A program made the position numbers and the translations under genes. A DNA stretch of 64,000 bases from assembly GCF_000015285.1 (NCBI RefSeq), contig NC_008709.1, positions 3,472,001 through 3,536,000 on the forward strand. Direction: 5' to 3'. The DNA is from Psychromonas ingrahamii 37 (lineage in GTDB: Bacteria > Pseudomonadota > Gammaproteobacteria > Enterobacterales > Psychromonadaceae). Positions 9,205 to 18,751 of the stretch are shown piece after piece (the first letter of the stretch is position 1; each line of letters opens with the position of its first letter). The notes beneath the pieces are model-generated. The model saw only the letters and a list, made by a program, of their open reading frames with translations, was not told where the DNA came from and ran no database searches.

Positions 9205-9233
9205 AAGGGGGAAGATAAGCATTTAATCAGCGC

Positions 9234-10010
9234 TTATTCTTCACTACCATAAACATCAAAGGTAAAGTATTTATCTTGAATTGTTTGATAAGTCCCATCG
9301 GCACGAATCGCTTTAATAGCAGCATTAAATTGGTCAACAAGATCTTTATCTTGTTGACGCACGGCAATACCAGCACCTTCACCAAACCATTTAGGATCGT
9401 TTAGTTTAGGACCCACAAGTTCAAATTTATCACCGCCTTCTTTTTCTAATAAGCCACCGGTAATTGCCGCTGAGTCGGCCATTATATAGTCTAGGCGACC
9501 TGCTTTAAGATCCAGATAGGCTTCATCGGCAGAGCCATAACGTTTGATTTCAGCTTCCGGGTAGTTATCAGAAATATAAAGATCCATCGAAGTTGCACGC
9601 TGTACACCCACTTTTTTACCCGCCATAAACGCTGGAGATGCTTGATACTCAGTCCCTTTTAAAGCCGCAAATCGAGCCGGAATATGCTGGTATTTATTGG
9701 TAAAGGCAACACGTTTTTTGCGCTCTTCGGTAATATCCATTGTTGCTACAATCGCATCAAATTTACGTGCCATTAATGCAGGAATAATACCATCCCAATC
9801 TTGTTTGATTAAGGTACAGTCTGCCTTCATTTCAGCACACAAGGCATTCGCTATATCGATATCAAATCCGGTCACGCTACCATCAGCTTCTGTTTGGCTA
9901 AAGGGCGGATAAGCACCTTCAACACCAATTCGAATCTGTGTCCATTGTTTCGCCTGTGCAACATTAACTGACAAGGTAAAGAGAGCAATCAACATACTCA
10001 TTTTTTTCAT
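9234..10010 (-). CDS. Periplasmic basic amino-acid binding protein, HisJ/ArgT/ArtI-like
   Basis: Captures a basic amino acid in the periplasm and delivers it to the adjacent permeases. At 258 residues it has a signal peptide MKKMSMLIALFTLSVNVAQAK (cleavage probably after AQA near residue 20). The family start IRIGVEGAYPPFSQTEADG, the FDIDIANALCAEM block and the DYIMADSAAI hinge region are all present. Cysteines near residues 56 and 63 could form the disulfide typical of HisJ/ArgT. It lies 42 bp behind its ATPase gene and ahead of the two permease genes. Arginine versus lysine/histidine preference cannot be read off. Confidence 0.9.
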   Translation of the reverse strand: MKKMSMLIALFTLSVNVAQAKQWTQIRIGVEGAYPPFSQTEADGSVTGFDIDIANALCAEMKADCTLIKQDWDGIIPALMARKFDAIVATMDITEERKKRVAFTNKYQHIPARFAALKGTEYQASPAFMAGKKVGVQRATSMDLYISDNYPEAEIKRYGSADEAYLDLKAGRLDYIMADSAAITGGLLEKEGGDKFELVGPKLNDPKWFGEGAGIAVRQQDKDLVDQFNAAIKAIRADGTYQTIQDKYFTFDVYGSEE

Positions 10011-10052
10011 GTTATATCCTTAATTTAAGTAAAGTAAAGTGAAGTTTCAGGG

Positions 10053-10859
10053 TTAGTAAACTGAGGAGATGAATTGTTTAAAACGTTCAGATGAAGGGTT
10101 TGAAAAAATATCTTCTGGTTTCCCCTGCTCTTCAACTAAACCTTCATGTAAAAAAATAACTTTATTAGACACATCACGGGCAAAAGCCATTTCATGGGTA
10201 ACAACCAGCATGGTACGTCCCTCTTCAGCTAACCCGCGCATAACACTTAAGACTTCCCCTACCAGTTCAGGATCAAGTGCTGATGTTGGTTCATCAAATA
10301 ACATCACTTCAGGCTCAACAGCAAGCGCGCGTGCAATCGCTACACGCTGTTGCTGGCCGCCTGATAGCTGCCCGGGGTAAAAAGATTTTCTTTCATACAA
10401 ACCGACACGCTGTAAAATAGCGTCAGCTTTTTCAATGGCTTCTTTTTTAGGCACACCTAAAACATGAACGGGGGCTTCAATTACATTTTCTAAAACGGTC
10501 ATATGCGACCATAAATTAAAACCTTGAAAAACCATTGCTAAGCGTGAACGGATACGTTCAACTTGCTTAATTGAAACGGGCACTGCACCCCGTTTTTTAT
10601 CCTGTTTCATTTCAATCAATTCACCATTCACCCGGATTTCGCCTGAGCTGGGTGTTTCCAGAAGATTAACACAGCGCAATAAAGTACTTTTACCCGAGCC
10701 TGAAGCGCCCAAAATAGAGATAACATCGCCTTTGTAGGCTTCTAAATCGATCCCTTTTAATACTTCATTAGCTGCAAATGACTTATGGAGATTTTTAATC
10801 GACAGTGTCGGTAATATCATATAATTTAATTCATTTTCTATGGGTAAAATAGTTTCCAT
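10053..10859 (-). CDS. Basic amino-acid ABC transporter ATP-binding protein, HisP-like
   Basis: ATPase for the HisQM-like permeases and first gene of the four-gene operon. Walker A is [12 protein letters not shown] near residue 52, the Q-loop is [11 protein letters not shown], the signature is [15 protein letters not shown], Walker B is [14 protein letters not shown] and the switch is VTHEMAFA. The insert with [17 protein letters not shown] before the Q-loop is the HisP/ArtP/AotP type. An alternative start at 10820 ([15 protein letters not shown]) fits homologous N-termini as well. Neither start has a convincing ribosome binding site. The operon order ATPase-binding protein-Q-M resembles art/aot operons. 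Confidence 0.9.
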   Translation of the reverse strand: METILPIENELNYMILPTLSIKNLHKSFAANEVLKGIDLEAYKGDVISILGASGSGKSTLLRCVNLLETPSSGEIRVNGELIEMKQDKKRGAVPVSIKQVERIRSRLAMVFQGFNLWSHMTVLENVIEAPVHVLGVPKKEAIEKADAILQRVGLYERKSFYPGQLSGGQQQRVAIARALAVEPEVMLFDEPTSALDPELVGEVLSVMRGLAEEGRTMLVVTHEMAFARDVSNKVIFLHEGLVEEQGKPEDIFSNPSSERFKQFISSVY

Positions 10860-10916
10860 ATTCTAACAGTTATTGTAAGACAAATTAATAAAAATAATAT
10901 AAAGCTTATCTGTTAA

Positions 10917-11021
10917 TACAATTTAAAGCTTACTAAATACAATTTAAAGCTTACTAAATACAATTTAAAGCTTACTAAATACAATTTAAAGCTTACTGAA
11001 TACAATTTAAAGCTTACTGAA
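10917..11021. repeat. Five tandem 21-bp repeats with AAGCTT core
   Basis: Five directly repeated 21-bp units begin at 10917, 10938, 10959, 10980 and 11001 with the common core AATTTAAAGCTTACT. The last two have TGAA instead of TAAA. A diverged half-unit with AAAGCTTA lies just before (about 10901). The unit length equals two helical turns, so every AAGCTT palindrome faces the same side of the DNA. The array lies between the divergent HisP-like operon and satP. Confidence 0.9.
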
Positions 11022-11220
11022 TATAAGTTTCATAATGTACGTTATTTCTGCGCTTGTTAACAGGCTGTTAATAAACTAATGCTCTGATAGACTGAATTGT
11101 CGTTTTAGTGCTCTAACAGAGTGAATTGTCGTTTATTTTTATAATTAACCTTGTTCCAATTTTTTTTCTCATGCTATCTTCGCGCATCAATTAATCACAT
11201 GCAAAAAAATGGTATATAAA

Positions 11221-11790
11221 ATGACACAGGCTAGTAACTACGCAAATCCAGGCCCCTTAGGTCTGATGGGATTTGGCATGACAACAGTTTTACTTAATAT
11301 TCACAATGCTGGTTTTTTCCCGATCAGTGCAATGATTCTTGCAATGGGTCTTTGTTACGGTGGAGCTGCGCAGATTATAGCCGGAATATTGGAATACAAA
11401 AAAGGCAATACCTTTGGATTAACCGCCTTTATCTCTTACGGTTTTTTCTGGATAAGTTTAGTAGTATTGCTTATTCTGCCTAAATTGGGTTTAGCCGATC
11501 CAACACCCAGTGGATTTATGGCCTGGTATCTAATAATGTGGGGTATCTTTACAGGCTTTATGTACATTGGCACTTTACGTGCTAATAAAGCTTTACAGTT
11601 TGTCTTTGCCAGCTTAACCCTTCTATTTTTCTTATTAGCAGCCAAAGATTTAACCGGCTCAAAACTGCTTGGCACAATCGCTGGTTTTGAAGGTATTATC
11701 TGTGGTTTAAGTGCAATCTATTTGGCTATGGCTGAAGTGATTAATGAGCAGCATGATAGTAATATTTTACCTATCGGTAAACCGGCATAA
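11221..11790 (+). CDS. satP: Acetate/succinate transporter SatP (GPR1/FUN34/YaaH family)
   Basis: Inner-membrane channel/transporter for acetate and succinate. The family motif NPGPLGLMGFGMTT stands at residue 8 of this start, followed by six hydrophobic helices. The YGFFWISL region and the FEGIICGLSAIYLAMAEV end also match SatP/YaaH. Starting at ATG 11221 gives 189 residues, aligning with the 188-residue E. coli protein. An in-frame ATG at 11209 would add four residues. No good Shine-Dalgarno is seen for either. The divergent upstream gene and the 21-bp repeat array suggest regulation from the 10860-11208 interval. Confidence 0.92.
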   Translation: MTQASNYANPGPLGLMGFGMTTVLLNIHNAGFFPISAMILAMGLCYGGAAQIIAGILEYKKGNTFGLTAFISYGFFWISLVVLLILPKLGLADPTPSGFMAWYLIMWGIFTGFMYIGTLRANKALQFVFASLTLLFFLLAAKDLTGSKLLGTIAGFEGIICGLSAIYLAMAEVINEQHDSNILPIGKPA

Positions 11791-11838
11791 TGCAATTTTA
11801 AATTTATGAGTTAGTTTTTAGCGGCCTAATGCTTAATA

Positions 11839-11870
11839 TAAACCGGGGGATAATACCCGGTTTAGCTTTT
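11839..11870. terminator. Bidirectional terminator between satP and rsmJ
   Basis: TAAACCGGG (11839-11847) pairs with CCCGGTTTA (11856-11864), and a T-rich stretch follows on the plus strand. It lies 48 bp after satP. The convergent rsmJ gene ends at 11862 inside the right arm, so one hairpin can serve both transcripts. Confidence 0.85.
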
Positions 11871-12623
11871 ATTTTGCGGCATCGCCTGTTTGACATAAAC
11901 ATCAAAGCGGTTTTTCTTGGTTTTAATACTCATTGTTGGCTTTTTATCATTTAAAAAAGGCGCATAGTCAGGTCGTTTAACAACCACTCGATAACGCGCA
12001 GCGTTTAATGCCGCTTCAAGCAAACTATCGGCGTCCAGATCTTCCCCCACCACACCTTGGAAAACCCGCATCTCTTTTTTCACTAATGCAGATTTCTTTT
12101 TATGAGGAAACATAGGATCCAGATAAACAACACCTGTCTGGTGGTGTTGTAAATATTCGCTTGCCGACCCAAAATGAAGTCTCATTCGCTGTTTCATCCA
12201 GGTACCTATTTCCAGATTTAAATAAGCCCTTTCTAAACCATCTTCAAGCAATGCTGCAGCAACGGCGGAGCGCTCGATCATAGTGACATTACAACCGAGT
12301 GAGGCTAATACAAAAGCATCTCGACCGAGGCCTGCCGTCGCATCAATCACATCAACCTGCACGCCGGGTTTTAAACCTATCGCCTTAGCAATCGCCTGCC
12401 CTTTTCCACCACCAAATTTACGCCGATGCGCAACGCTACCTGAGACAAAATCCACAAAGACTAATCCTTGCTTGGGATCGTCTTTTTGCTCAAGCGCCAA
12501 ATATTCCGGTAAAAGATGCAATTGAAAATGATCACTTTGGGTACTTAGAAAACCCCATTTTTTACGTAATATTTTTGCTTTCTGACTTAATGCTGAATCG
12601 TTACAAATTAAAGGAATATCCAT
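11862..12623 (-). CDS. rsmJ: 16S rRNA (guanine1516-N2)-methyltransferase RsmJ
   Basis: SAM-dependent methyltransferase that modifies G1516 of 16S rRNA. At 253 residues it is near E. coli RsmJ/YhiQ (250). The family features are [21 protein letters not shown], the SAM-binding motif [19 protein letters not shown] (about residue 95), motif II acid in VTMIERS, the catalytic [18 protein letters not shown] block (about 168), and the C-terminal [13 protein letters not shown] ribosome binding site (AGGTG) stands just upstream. It is a single gene, convergent with satP. Confidence 0.94.
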   Translation of the reverse strand: MDIPLICNDSALSQKAKILRKKWGFLSTQSDHFQLHLLPEYLALEQKDDPKQGLVFVDFVSGSVAHRRKFGGGKGQAIAKAIGLKPGVQVDVIDATAGLGRDAFVLASLGCNVTMIERSAVAAALLEDGLERAYLNLEIGTWMKQRMRLHFGSASEYLQHHQTGVVYLDPMFPHKKKSALVKKEMRVFQGVVGEDLDADSLLEAALNAARYRVVVKRPDYAPFLNDKKPTMSIKTKKNRFDVYVKQAMPQNKS

Positions 12624-12727
12624 TCCATTTCACCTACTGACAATAATGTTGGATTTTATAGCAAATACTATTATTGATAGCAAGCCCACTCATCAGAGGA
12701 ATTACTATCAGAATTTTCAAAAAACAT

Positions 12728-12757
12728 AAAAAAAGCCAGTCAATTGACTGGCTTTTT
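12728..12757 (-). terminator. Terminator of the fused carboxylase gene
   Basis: AAAAAGCCAGTCA and TGACTGGCTTTTT form a perfect palindrome-like stem (12730-12757) with T-runs on both strands, 18 bp past the carboxylase stop codon. It may act in both directions. Confidence 0.93.
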
Positions 12758-12774
12758 GAGCTTAATAGTAAAAA

Positions 12775-15700
12775 TTACATTGGCGTTACGATATAGAGCA
12801 AATCACCACTAGAGACTTGCTGACCGTTAGCATTGATAATACGTTCAATACGGAACTTAATATCCCCGTCATATAACTCAGCATCCTGGCGATTAAAGCT
12901 TGCCAGTGTGATAGGTGAGAACATTTTCATCGCTTCCATTAAACCGAGCGTTTTATTAACATTAACAATATCACCCTCTGCTACAAAATCAGGCTCTGCG
13001 GGTGAGGAAGCGCGGTAAAAAATACCGGCACTTTGTGCCATTACTTTTAATTCATTACTGCCATCAACTTGGATAGACAGATTAGATTCACTTGTTGAAG
13101 CAGAAGCTTCCATTTCATCAATCATCACCTGTTGGTCAAGTCTGGCCATGAATTTTGGTAAGTAAGTCGTATCGTAGACACCGCTCAAGAATGTTTCATC
13201 TTTTAGAATACGTTTCAATAAAGGAATATTGGTCGCAATCCCTCTGATAACCACTTTATCTAAGAATTTAAGTAATTTCTGAACAGTATCATTACGATCA
13301 TTACCGTGACAGATAAACTGCGCAACTAAGCTATCGTAATAGGGCGACACCTCTTTACCCTCAGCAATCATCGACATTATTTCAATATCATCCTGCTCAG
13401 GAACAGAATATTCAACCACTTTGCCAGGATGCGGCAGTAGCTGCATAACACCATTATTATCCAATGCCGCTTTCTCCGCTGTCACACGAACTTCAATGGC
13501 ATAACCTTTCTTCTGCGGTTGAAGACCTTCAATACTCTTACCCGATGCAATATCATACTGTGCAGTGACGATATCAATACCTGATGTTGCCTCCGTAACG
13601 GGATGCTCCACCTGTAAACGTGTATTCATTTCCATAAAGTAGATGCTGTCTTGATCTAAGTCGTAAATAAATTCAACCGTACCTGCCCCCATGTAATCAA
13701 CCGCGTCAGCAAGCGCTGCTGTATGCTTTAATACTTCAACTTCTAAATGAGCAGGTAACATGGTTGATTCTGATTCTTCAACCACTTTTTGATTATTACG
13801 CTGTACCGAACAATCGCGAATACCCAATACTTTAGTATTACAATGTTTATCGCGTAATAGTTGAACTTCAATATGACGTAATGAAGTAATGTATTTCTCA
13901 AGGTATAAATCGCCGTTGCCAAATGCGCTACGTGCTTCTGCTGAAACCTGACTAAAACCTGCAAACATATCTTCCGCTTTTTCAATCACCAGAATACCCT
14001 TACCGCCACCACCGTTTACGGCTTTGAGTAACACCGGATAACCCATAGCATTAGCAATATCAAGTGCCTGCTCAGCGCCCGTAAGAATACCGTGACTGCC
14101 GGGCACAACAGGAACGCCGTTGTCTTGAGCAGTTTTAATCGCATTGGATTTATTACCCATAGTCAACATGCTGTTCATGCTTGGGCCAACAAAGTTAATA
14201 TTATGGCCAACACATAAATCAGCAAAATGAGGGCTTTCAGATAAGAAGCCGATACCCGGATGCAGCGCATCAACTTCTTCATAGGCTGCAACTTTTAATA
14301 CTGAACTGGCATTCAGGTAACTTTCATCGGAAGTATTTCCGCCTAAACAAACCAGTTTGTCGCCTTTACCTAACATATCTGCAGGGACAGATGTCATATC
14401 CGGATCGGAAGCGACCAACACAACTTTTATATTATTTTTCTGAGCGATACGAATTAATTTAACTGCTGTACAACCACGCGCATGGATCAGTACTTTCCTC
14501 ACCGGTTCCATTAACTCGCGCGGATCTGCCTGTGAGAAATCATCTTCACTAAGATCACAAATTGGCACAAAACCCTCAAGCGCACGCTGGATAGTCTCTT
14601 CAATGGTGATCGACGGCAAGGGCATGTTTTTATCAATGTCACTTAATTTGTTATCAAGATCGTCTGAAAATGGATTGATAACTAACGCATCCATTGCACC
14701 CGGCACGCGAGATAAGTAGTTAGATAAAGTCGCTGTTGATGGCAAGTATGCGGGTACAACCATTTGTCCTGCAAAGGGCATATTGGTACCGGACAGGTAA
14801 TAGGTTTGTGCTAAAGGATGGGTTACAAAACTTGCCTGCGCACCACCCGTACAGTCACCGTAACCAAACATCACAACCGGCAGGTCGTTATCACGAATAA
14901 AACGTGTTATTCGGTCATTAACAACGGCCATAGAAAATAATGCAGATGCACCTTCTTTGGTTTGCATACCACCAGAGCTGATAAAGGCAATGACGGGAAA
15001 ATGGTGCCTGGCACATTCCACTAACAAAGCACAGAATTTTTCTGCACTTGCCATATCAAAGGCGCCCGCTTGAAATGCCAGGTTGGAAACAGCAACACCT
15101 ACTTTTTGGCTTGCACCTGACTCTAATGTAAACTCACCAATGCCAGTTATTAAACCACAAGGTTTAATTTTTTTATCAAGTGCATCTTCAATTGACAAAC
15201 GGAAACCAGGAAACTCTAATAAGTTGGCGGTCATTAAATCGGCTTTCGATTCCTTAAAATCAGTGAAGAATTTGCCCAAAATAACGTCAGAAGAATTGTT
15301 CTTTTTATTTTTCTCTTCGCGCAGTACACCTTGAATCAACAGATCCTGATAACCCATTGTTAAACGATTCCAGAAATCTTTACGACGTCCTATGCGCACT
15401 GGGTTAATGGCACCGCTATATTCCGATGCACCATCGCGACTTTTATAATACTCAGGTAATAATTTTTCAAATATATAGGTCAAAACAACGAATAAACTGG
15501 AGTTCATCTGTGGATAACCAACACTCTTCCACTCTTCCACTTTCGCCAGAATGTCACCACGTCCACTTTGATCTGTAAAATACTTTAACCATGCGTTAAA
15601 AGTGGATTTTAATTGCTCATAATCATCATCACTTACTTTGTTTAGCGCGCCTTTTAACGAACTGCGTACTAATGATGAAACCGAATCACGGGATAACTCT

Positions 15701-17337
15701 TTTGTTTCCATCGCTTCTTTAGCAATTGAAGCAAGGTTGCCCATGGTATTGTCATAAAGCGCATTAAACACCAGCATATGACGGCAATGAACAATAAAAC
15801 ATTCACGGGTTTCTTTATGTGCAACAACATCTATTGCAGTCAGCTTGCTGAGTTCCGGCCATGAATCAGTCAGGGGTAAGTTATTCTCGTCTTCAAGGTA
15901 GTCAATGACTGCACGGAAATTATTTGCGGCACTGGTTTTCCAACGGTTATATAAAGCCCAAGTTAAATTAATTAATAATTCGCTTCTGGCATTATCATAA
16001 TTTTGCTGTGGTTCCCCAAGAATAAATTTGGTGAAAATATTACGTTCAACGCTGATATCATCACGTTTAGAGAGGAATTTTTTCCAATTTTTATTGAGCG
16101 TATCGTCATAAATTATTTTGTCAGGATTCTCCAGCCAATTAACAAAAACTTGTTTACGATCCGCTTCAATACGAGAGTCTAAATCACCTTCTGGCGCTGT
16201 CAGTTTAGAGAGACGCCCATACTCGTTCATTTGGATTGCTTTGATACGAGAACGTAAGGTTAAATAACGCATATAGCGGTAGGTAGTGCCGAAAGCATTG
16301 TTATGAACAGTTGGATTTTTGGCAATTAAGTGGACATTATCAGAGGCATTTTCAACGGCAACTAATTTATTAGATGGATCTAAATAACGCATCAAGCTGC
16401 GGTTATAATGCTCTAAAATATTCGGATACTCACGAACGAAATTAACCGACTTTGCCTCAATAGATAAAATGCTCGAGACAATGGCTTTTTGCAGATTATG
16501 TTGACGTTCATCCTGATCCACCGGAGAGTAGTCAACGATCCCATCAATACAGCCGTTCTCGTACAACTCCTCGGGAGAAACCCCAACAGACTGGGCACAC
16601 TCCTGCCATGATAGATTATACTTGCGGGCAATGCTTTGTAACCCTTTTGGCTGGATGGTATTAAAAATACCGTCACGCACAGACAGTAAAATATTCGCAG
16701 TCGCCAGCGGTATTGCACCACCAGAATAACCGACACCAACAACAATCCCAACGGTGGGTACATCAACATTTGCACTTTCAGTGATCATTTGTGAAATACT
16801 GTGTGCTTGATTTTGACGGTTGGCTTCTTCGCCTGCATCGGCTCCAGGGGTATCAATTAAGTACACAATGGGTAATGACAAATCAGCAAACTTACGAATT
16901 GTCTTACTTGCAGCCAAGTGATGCTCTGGCATCCAAGCGCCGTTATTGGAGCTGCGTTCTTGCGCAATAATACCGATACGGCGCATATAACCGCCAAAAT
17001 CAAACTCCATTTCAGCACTATAAAAAGCACCATTTAGCTGCTCTGTGATAATTTTCCCGTTAAAACCAGCAACTATTTTTTTAGCACCGGGACGTTTATT
17101 ATCTTCGGCCGGTTGTACTGTTCGCGCAATATAGGCGTCAACATCAAGCTCATTGATAGTAGAAAGATTCGATTTGATTCGCGTGCGATCAATCAACCCT
17201 TCTAAGCCTTCAGTATTTGAAGGAAGAGAATTGTCTGGAAATAATGAGAAATCTTTCGCAATATGCTCAGCATGAAGAAATAAAGGATCTGCAATTTTAT
17301 TTGCTTCAAAATGAGAAGAAGAAGGTTTCACTGGCAT
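12775..17337 (-). CDS. Single-chain biotin-dependent carboxylase (carboxyltransferase + biotin carboxylase + biotin carrier)
   Basis: Multidomain acyl-CoA carboxylase of 1520 residues. An AccA-like carboxyltransferase half lies at about residues 60-300 (GIVVGVGYSGGAIPLATAN; FNTIQPKGLQSI). A poorly recognisable helical linker spans about 300-680. An AccD-like half lies at about 690-930 (FISSGGMQTKEGASALFSM; GDCTGGAQASFV). Biotin carboxylase runs from about 965 to 1400, with ATP-grasp loop KAVNGGGGKGI and EMNTRLQVEHPVTE. The biotinyl domain ends the chain, with the biotinylated lysine in LMEAMKMF (about 1472). The start at 17337 has an AAGGG ribosome site. This alpha-beta-BC-BCCP order is unlike the separate accABCD subunits normal in Gammaproteobacteria. 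Acetyl-CoA or propionyl-CoA are the likely substrates; sequence alone does not decide. Confidence 0.88.
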   Translation of the reverse strand: MPVKPSSSHFEANKIADPLFLHAEHIAKDFSLFPDNSLPSNTEGLEGLIDRTRIKSNLSTINELDVDAYIARTVQPAEDNKRPGAKKIVAGFNGKIITEQLNGAFYSAEMEFDFGGYMRRIGIIAQERSSNNGAWMPEHHLAASKTIRKFADLSLPIVYLIDTPGADAGEEANRQNQAHSISQMITESANVDVPTVGIVVGVGYSGGAIPLATANILLSVRDGIFNTIQPKGLQSIARKYNLSWQECAQSVGVSPEELYENGCIDGIVDYSPVDQDERQHNLQKAIVSSILSIEAKSVNFVREYPNILEHYNRSLMRYLDPSNKLVAVENASDNVHLIAKNPTVHNNAFGTTYRYMRYLTLRSRIKAIQMNEYGRLSKLTAPEGDLDSRIEADRKQVFVNWLENPDKIIYDDTLNKNWKKFLSKRDDISVERNIFTKFILGEPQQNYDNARSELLINLTWALYNRWKTSAANNFRAVIDYLEDENNLPLTDSWPELSKLTAIDVVAHKETRECFIVHCRHMLVFNALYDNTMGNLASIAKEAMETKELSRDSVSSLVRSSLKGALNKVSDDDYEQLKSTFNAWLKYFTDQSGRGDILAKVEEWKSVGYPQMNSSLFVVLTYIFEKLLPEYYKSRDGASEYSGAINPVRIGRRKDFWNRLTMGYQDLLIQGVLREEKNKKNNSSDVILGKFFTDFKESKADLMTANLLEFPGFRLSIEDALDKKIKPCGLITGIGEFTLESGASQKVGVAVSNLAFQAGAFDMASAEKFCALLVECARHHFPVIAFISSGGMQTKEGASALFSMAVVNDRITRFIRDNDLPVVMFGYGDCTGGAQASFVTHPLAQTYYLSGTNMPFAGQMVVPAYLPSTATLSNYLSRVPGAMDALVINPFSDDLDNKLSDIDKNMPLPSITIEETIQRALEGFVPICDLSEDDFSQADPRELMEPVRKVLIHARGCTAVKLIRIAQKNNIKVVLVASDPDMTSVPADMLGKGDKLVCLGGNTSDESYLNASSVLKVAAYEEVDALHPGIGFLSESPHFADLCVGHNINFVGPSMNSMLTMGNKSNAIKTAQDNGVPVVPGSHGILTGAEQALDIANAMGYPVLLKAVNGGGGKGILVIEKAEDMFAGFSQVSAEARSAFGNGDLYLEKYITSLRHIEVQLLRDKHCNTKVLGIRDCSVQRNNQKVVEESESTMLPAHLEVEVLKHTAALADAVDYMGAGTVEFIYDLDQDSIYFMEMNTRLQVEHPVTEATSGIDIVTAQYDIASGKSIEGLQPQKKGYAIEVRVTAEKAALDNNGVMQLLPHPGKVVEYSVPEQDDIEIMSMIAEGKEVSPYYDSLVAQFICHGNDRNDTVQKLLKFLDKVVIRGIATNIPLLKRILKDETFLSGVYDTTYLPKFMARLDQQVMIDEMEASASTSESNLSIQVDGSNELKVMAQSAGIFYRASSPAEPDFVAEGDIVNVNKTLGLMEAMKMFSPITLASFNRQDAELYDGDIKFRIERIINANGQQVSSGDLLYIVTPM

Positions 17338-17706
17338 ACGATACCCTTAAAGATAGTGATAGAAAAAATAAATTACTATAATTTACAACTTATTAACTTA
17401 TGAATCCACTGTTGATTTTAACTTCAGATTAAAAAACAAATTAATAAACAGTAATATGCGTAATAAAAATTAATAAAAAATGCCTTTAACAGCAAAAAAA
17501 GTTAAAGGTTAGGTCTTGCTGTTTTTTACAAAGTTGATTGTTATGAGCAAGATATATGCAATGACCTTTACAATAGCGGTCATGATTAAATTTTTCTGCA
17601 GAAAAATTAAGGTTGAGTTAAGCGCTCTTGTTCCAAAAATTAATAATTCAGTAAATTGTAATTACACTTAACATTCAGCATGTTAATAGTTAAAGCCGAT
17701 ATTAAT
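17338..17706. other. Intergenic region between the carboxylase and nuclease genes
   Basis: 369 AT-rich bases hold the carboxylase promoter region on the right side of its start and the 3' region of the nuclease gene. Apart from the hairpin at 17483-17508, I see no gene or clear operator. Confidence 0.6.
17483..17508 (-). terminator. Probable terminator downstream of the nuclease gene
   Basis: CCTTTAAC (17483-17490) and GTTAAAGG (17501-17508) pair across a 10-base loop. On the minus strand the stem is followed by GCATTTTTTATTAATTTTT, a U-rich tail. It is about 200 bp past the nuclease stop codon, which is rather distant. Confidence 0.6.
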
Positions 17707-18456
17707 TCAGGGCAATATTTGCGCTGGATGATAAATCTTTAATTGTAACTGACCCTGAGACCATTTTAAATTACCTGTTAATAAAATACTATTATGTAGT
17801 CTAAATTGTGTGCCCAGTGTTTTAAAATAGGTTAATGTTTTTCTATTAATATTCACGTTCAATTTACCATCTAAAGTCAACTGCAAACCTTTTTTAGTTT
17901 GCCGCAGCGCGGTAACTTTCCCTTGAATGTATTGATAACCTTTATCTTTAAACGATAAACTTTGCGCCTTTAAAGGATTAAAGTCTGCCCATACTCCTTC
18001 TTTTGTTAGGCGCGCTTGCCGCTCTGCATCCTGAAAGCATTGCCAGAACAAATCGTTTTTTCCTATTACCCAATGTCTGGCAAGACCGGATTTTAACTGT
18101 AGCAAGCCTAAATTCGTCCCAGCGTCGGTAAATACATAGGCCAATAATCGGCCATATCTATCATATCTGGTATGATCAAAAATTAAATGTAACTTGTCTC
18201 CCCTTTTGAGTTGTTCTTCTAATAGACGCTTTGCCGCCAGTGCAAAAGGCTCTGATTGATGCTTATTCGAATAATCAATCTCGGGCGTATTAATACCGAT
18301 AAAGCGAACTAATTGACCATTATCCAGAGTCACAGTATCACCGTCATTAATGTATTTTAACGTGACGGTCTTATGCCATGACAATTTCGGACAATTAGCC
18401 AGTAATGATGTTGAAAAAAGAATACACAATAGCAAGCTAACTATTCGCACAAACAA
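17707..18456 (-). CDS. Exported thermonuclease-family (SNase-like) nuclease
   Basis: Probable periplasmic or secreted calcium-dependent nuclease, 249 residues. The signal peptide is MFVRIVSLLLCILFSTSLLA. The staphylococcal-nuclease fold spans about residues 27-155: INDGDTVTLDNGQLVRFIGI carries the metal aspartate and the first catalytic arginine, NTPEIDY the catalytic glutamate and metal acid, and RYDRYGRLLAYVF the second arginine. After it comes a roughly 90-residue beta-rich C-terminal extension (QGKVTALRQTKKGLQLTLDG) like an OB/NigD-type tail found in some marine homologues. It is a single gene with free spacing on both sides. Nucleic-acid scavenging or biofilm DNA turnover is inferred. 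Confidence 0.88.
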   Translation of the reverse strand: MFVRIVSLLLCILFSTSLLANCPKLSWHKTVTLKYINDGDTVTLDNGQLVRFIGINTPEIDYSNKHQSEPFALAAKRLLEEQLKRGDKLHLIFDHTRYDRYGRLLAYVFTDAGTNLGLLQLKSGLARHWVIGKNDLFWQCFQDAERQARLTKEGVWADFNPLKAQSLSFKDKGYQYIQGKVTALRQTKKGLQLTLDGKLNVNINRKTLTYFKTLGTQFRLHNSILLTGNLKWSQGQLQLKIYHPAQILP

Positions 18457-18739
18457 AACCCTCGCTCGTTATTAAACTTTCACTCAAGATTCAAGCCGTA
18501 AAACAGATTAAAAATAATTTATCCCCGGCAGCATTATTAAAAATAGGCTGTCGGTGAACAGCATTCAAATAAAACACCATAAATCACATTTCGTCGATAT
18601 TTAATGAATCGCTCTTTTGTACATGACAACTTGTTTAAACCAGATGACAGGTCAGTTTATCAAACTGCAGAGCCTCTCTGTTATTAGCCGCTATTAAGGA
18701 GAGTAGACTATACTTGAAGGTGTGTCTTTAGTCTTTTTT

Positions 18740-18747
18740 AAGGAGGT
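18740..18747 (+). promoter_or_regulatory. Consensus ribosome binding site fixing the ATG at 18752
   Basis: AAGGAGGT, a full Shine-Dalgarno match, stands 4 bases before ATG 18752 (MGIAITLKEY). Other possible starts in the downstream open frame (18759, 18789) have none. It shows that the original start of the YbaK-type gene is 18752, in a different frame from the bulk of the gene. Confidence 0.85.
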
Positions 18748-18751
18748 ATTT

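Noticed and set aside
10917-11021. CRISPR array.
   Set aside because: Units adjoin without spacers, are 21 bp long and no cas genes are near.
16413-16775. Overlapping 120-codon minus-strand frame inside the carboxylase gene and similar long frames inside other genes.
   Set aside because: Frame shadows; the coding frame has continuous family similarity and the overlap has none.
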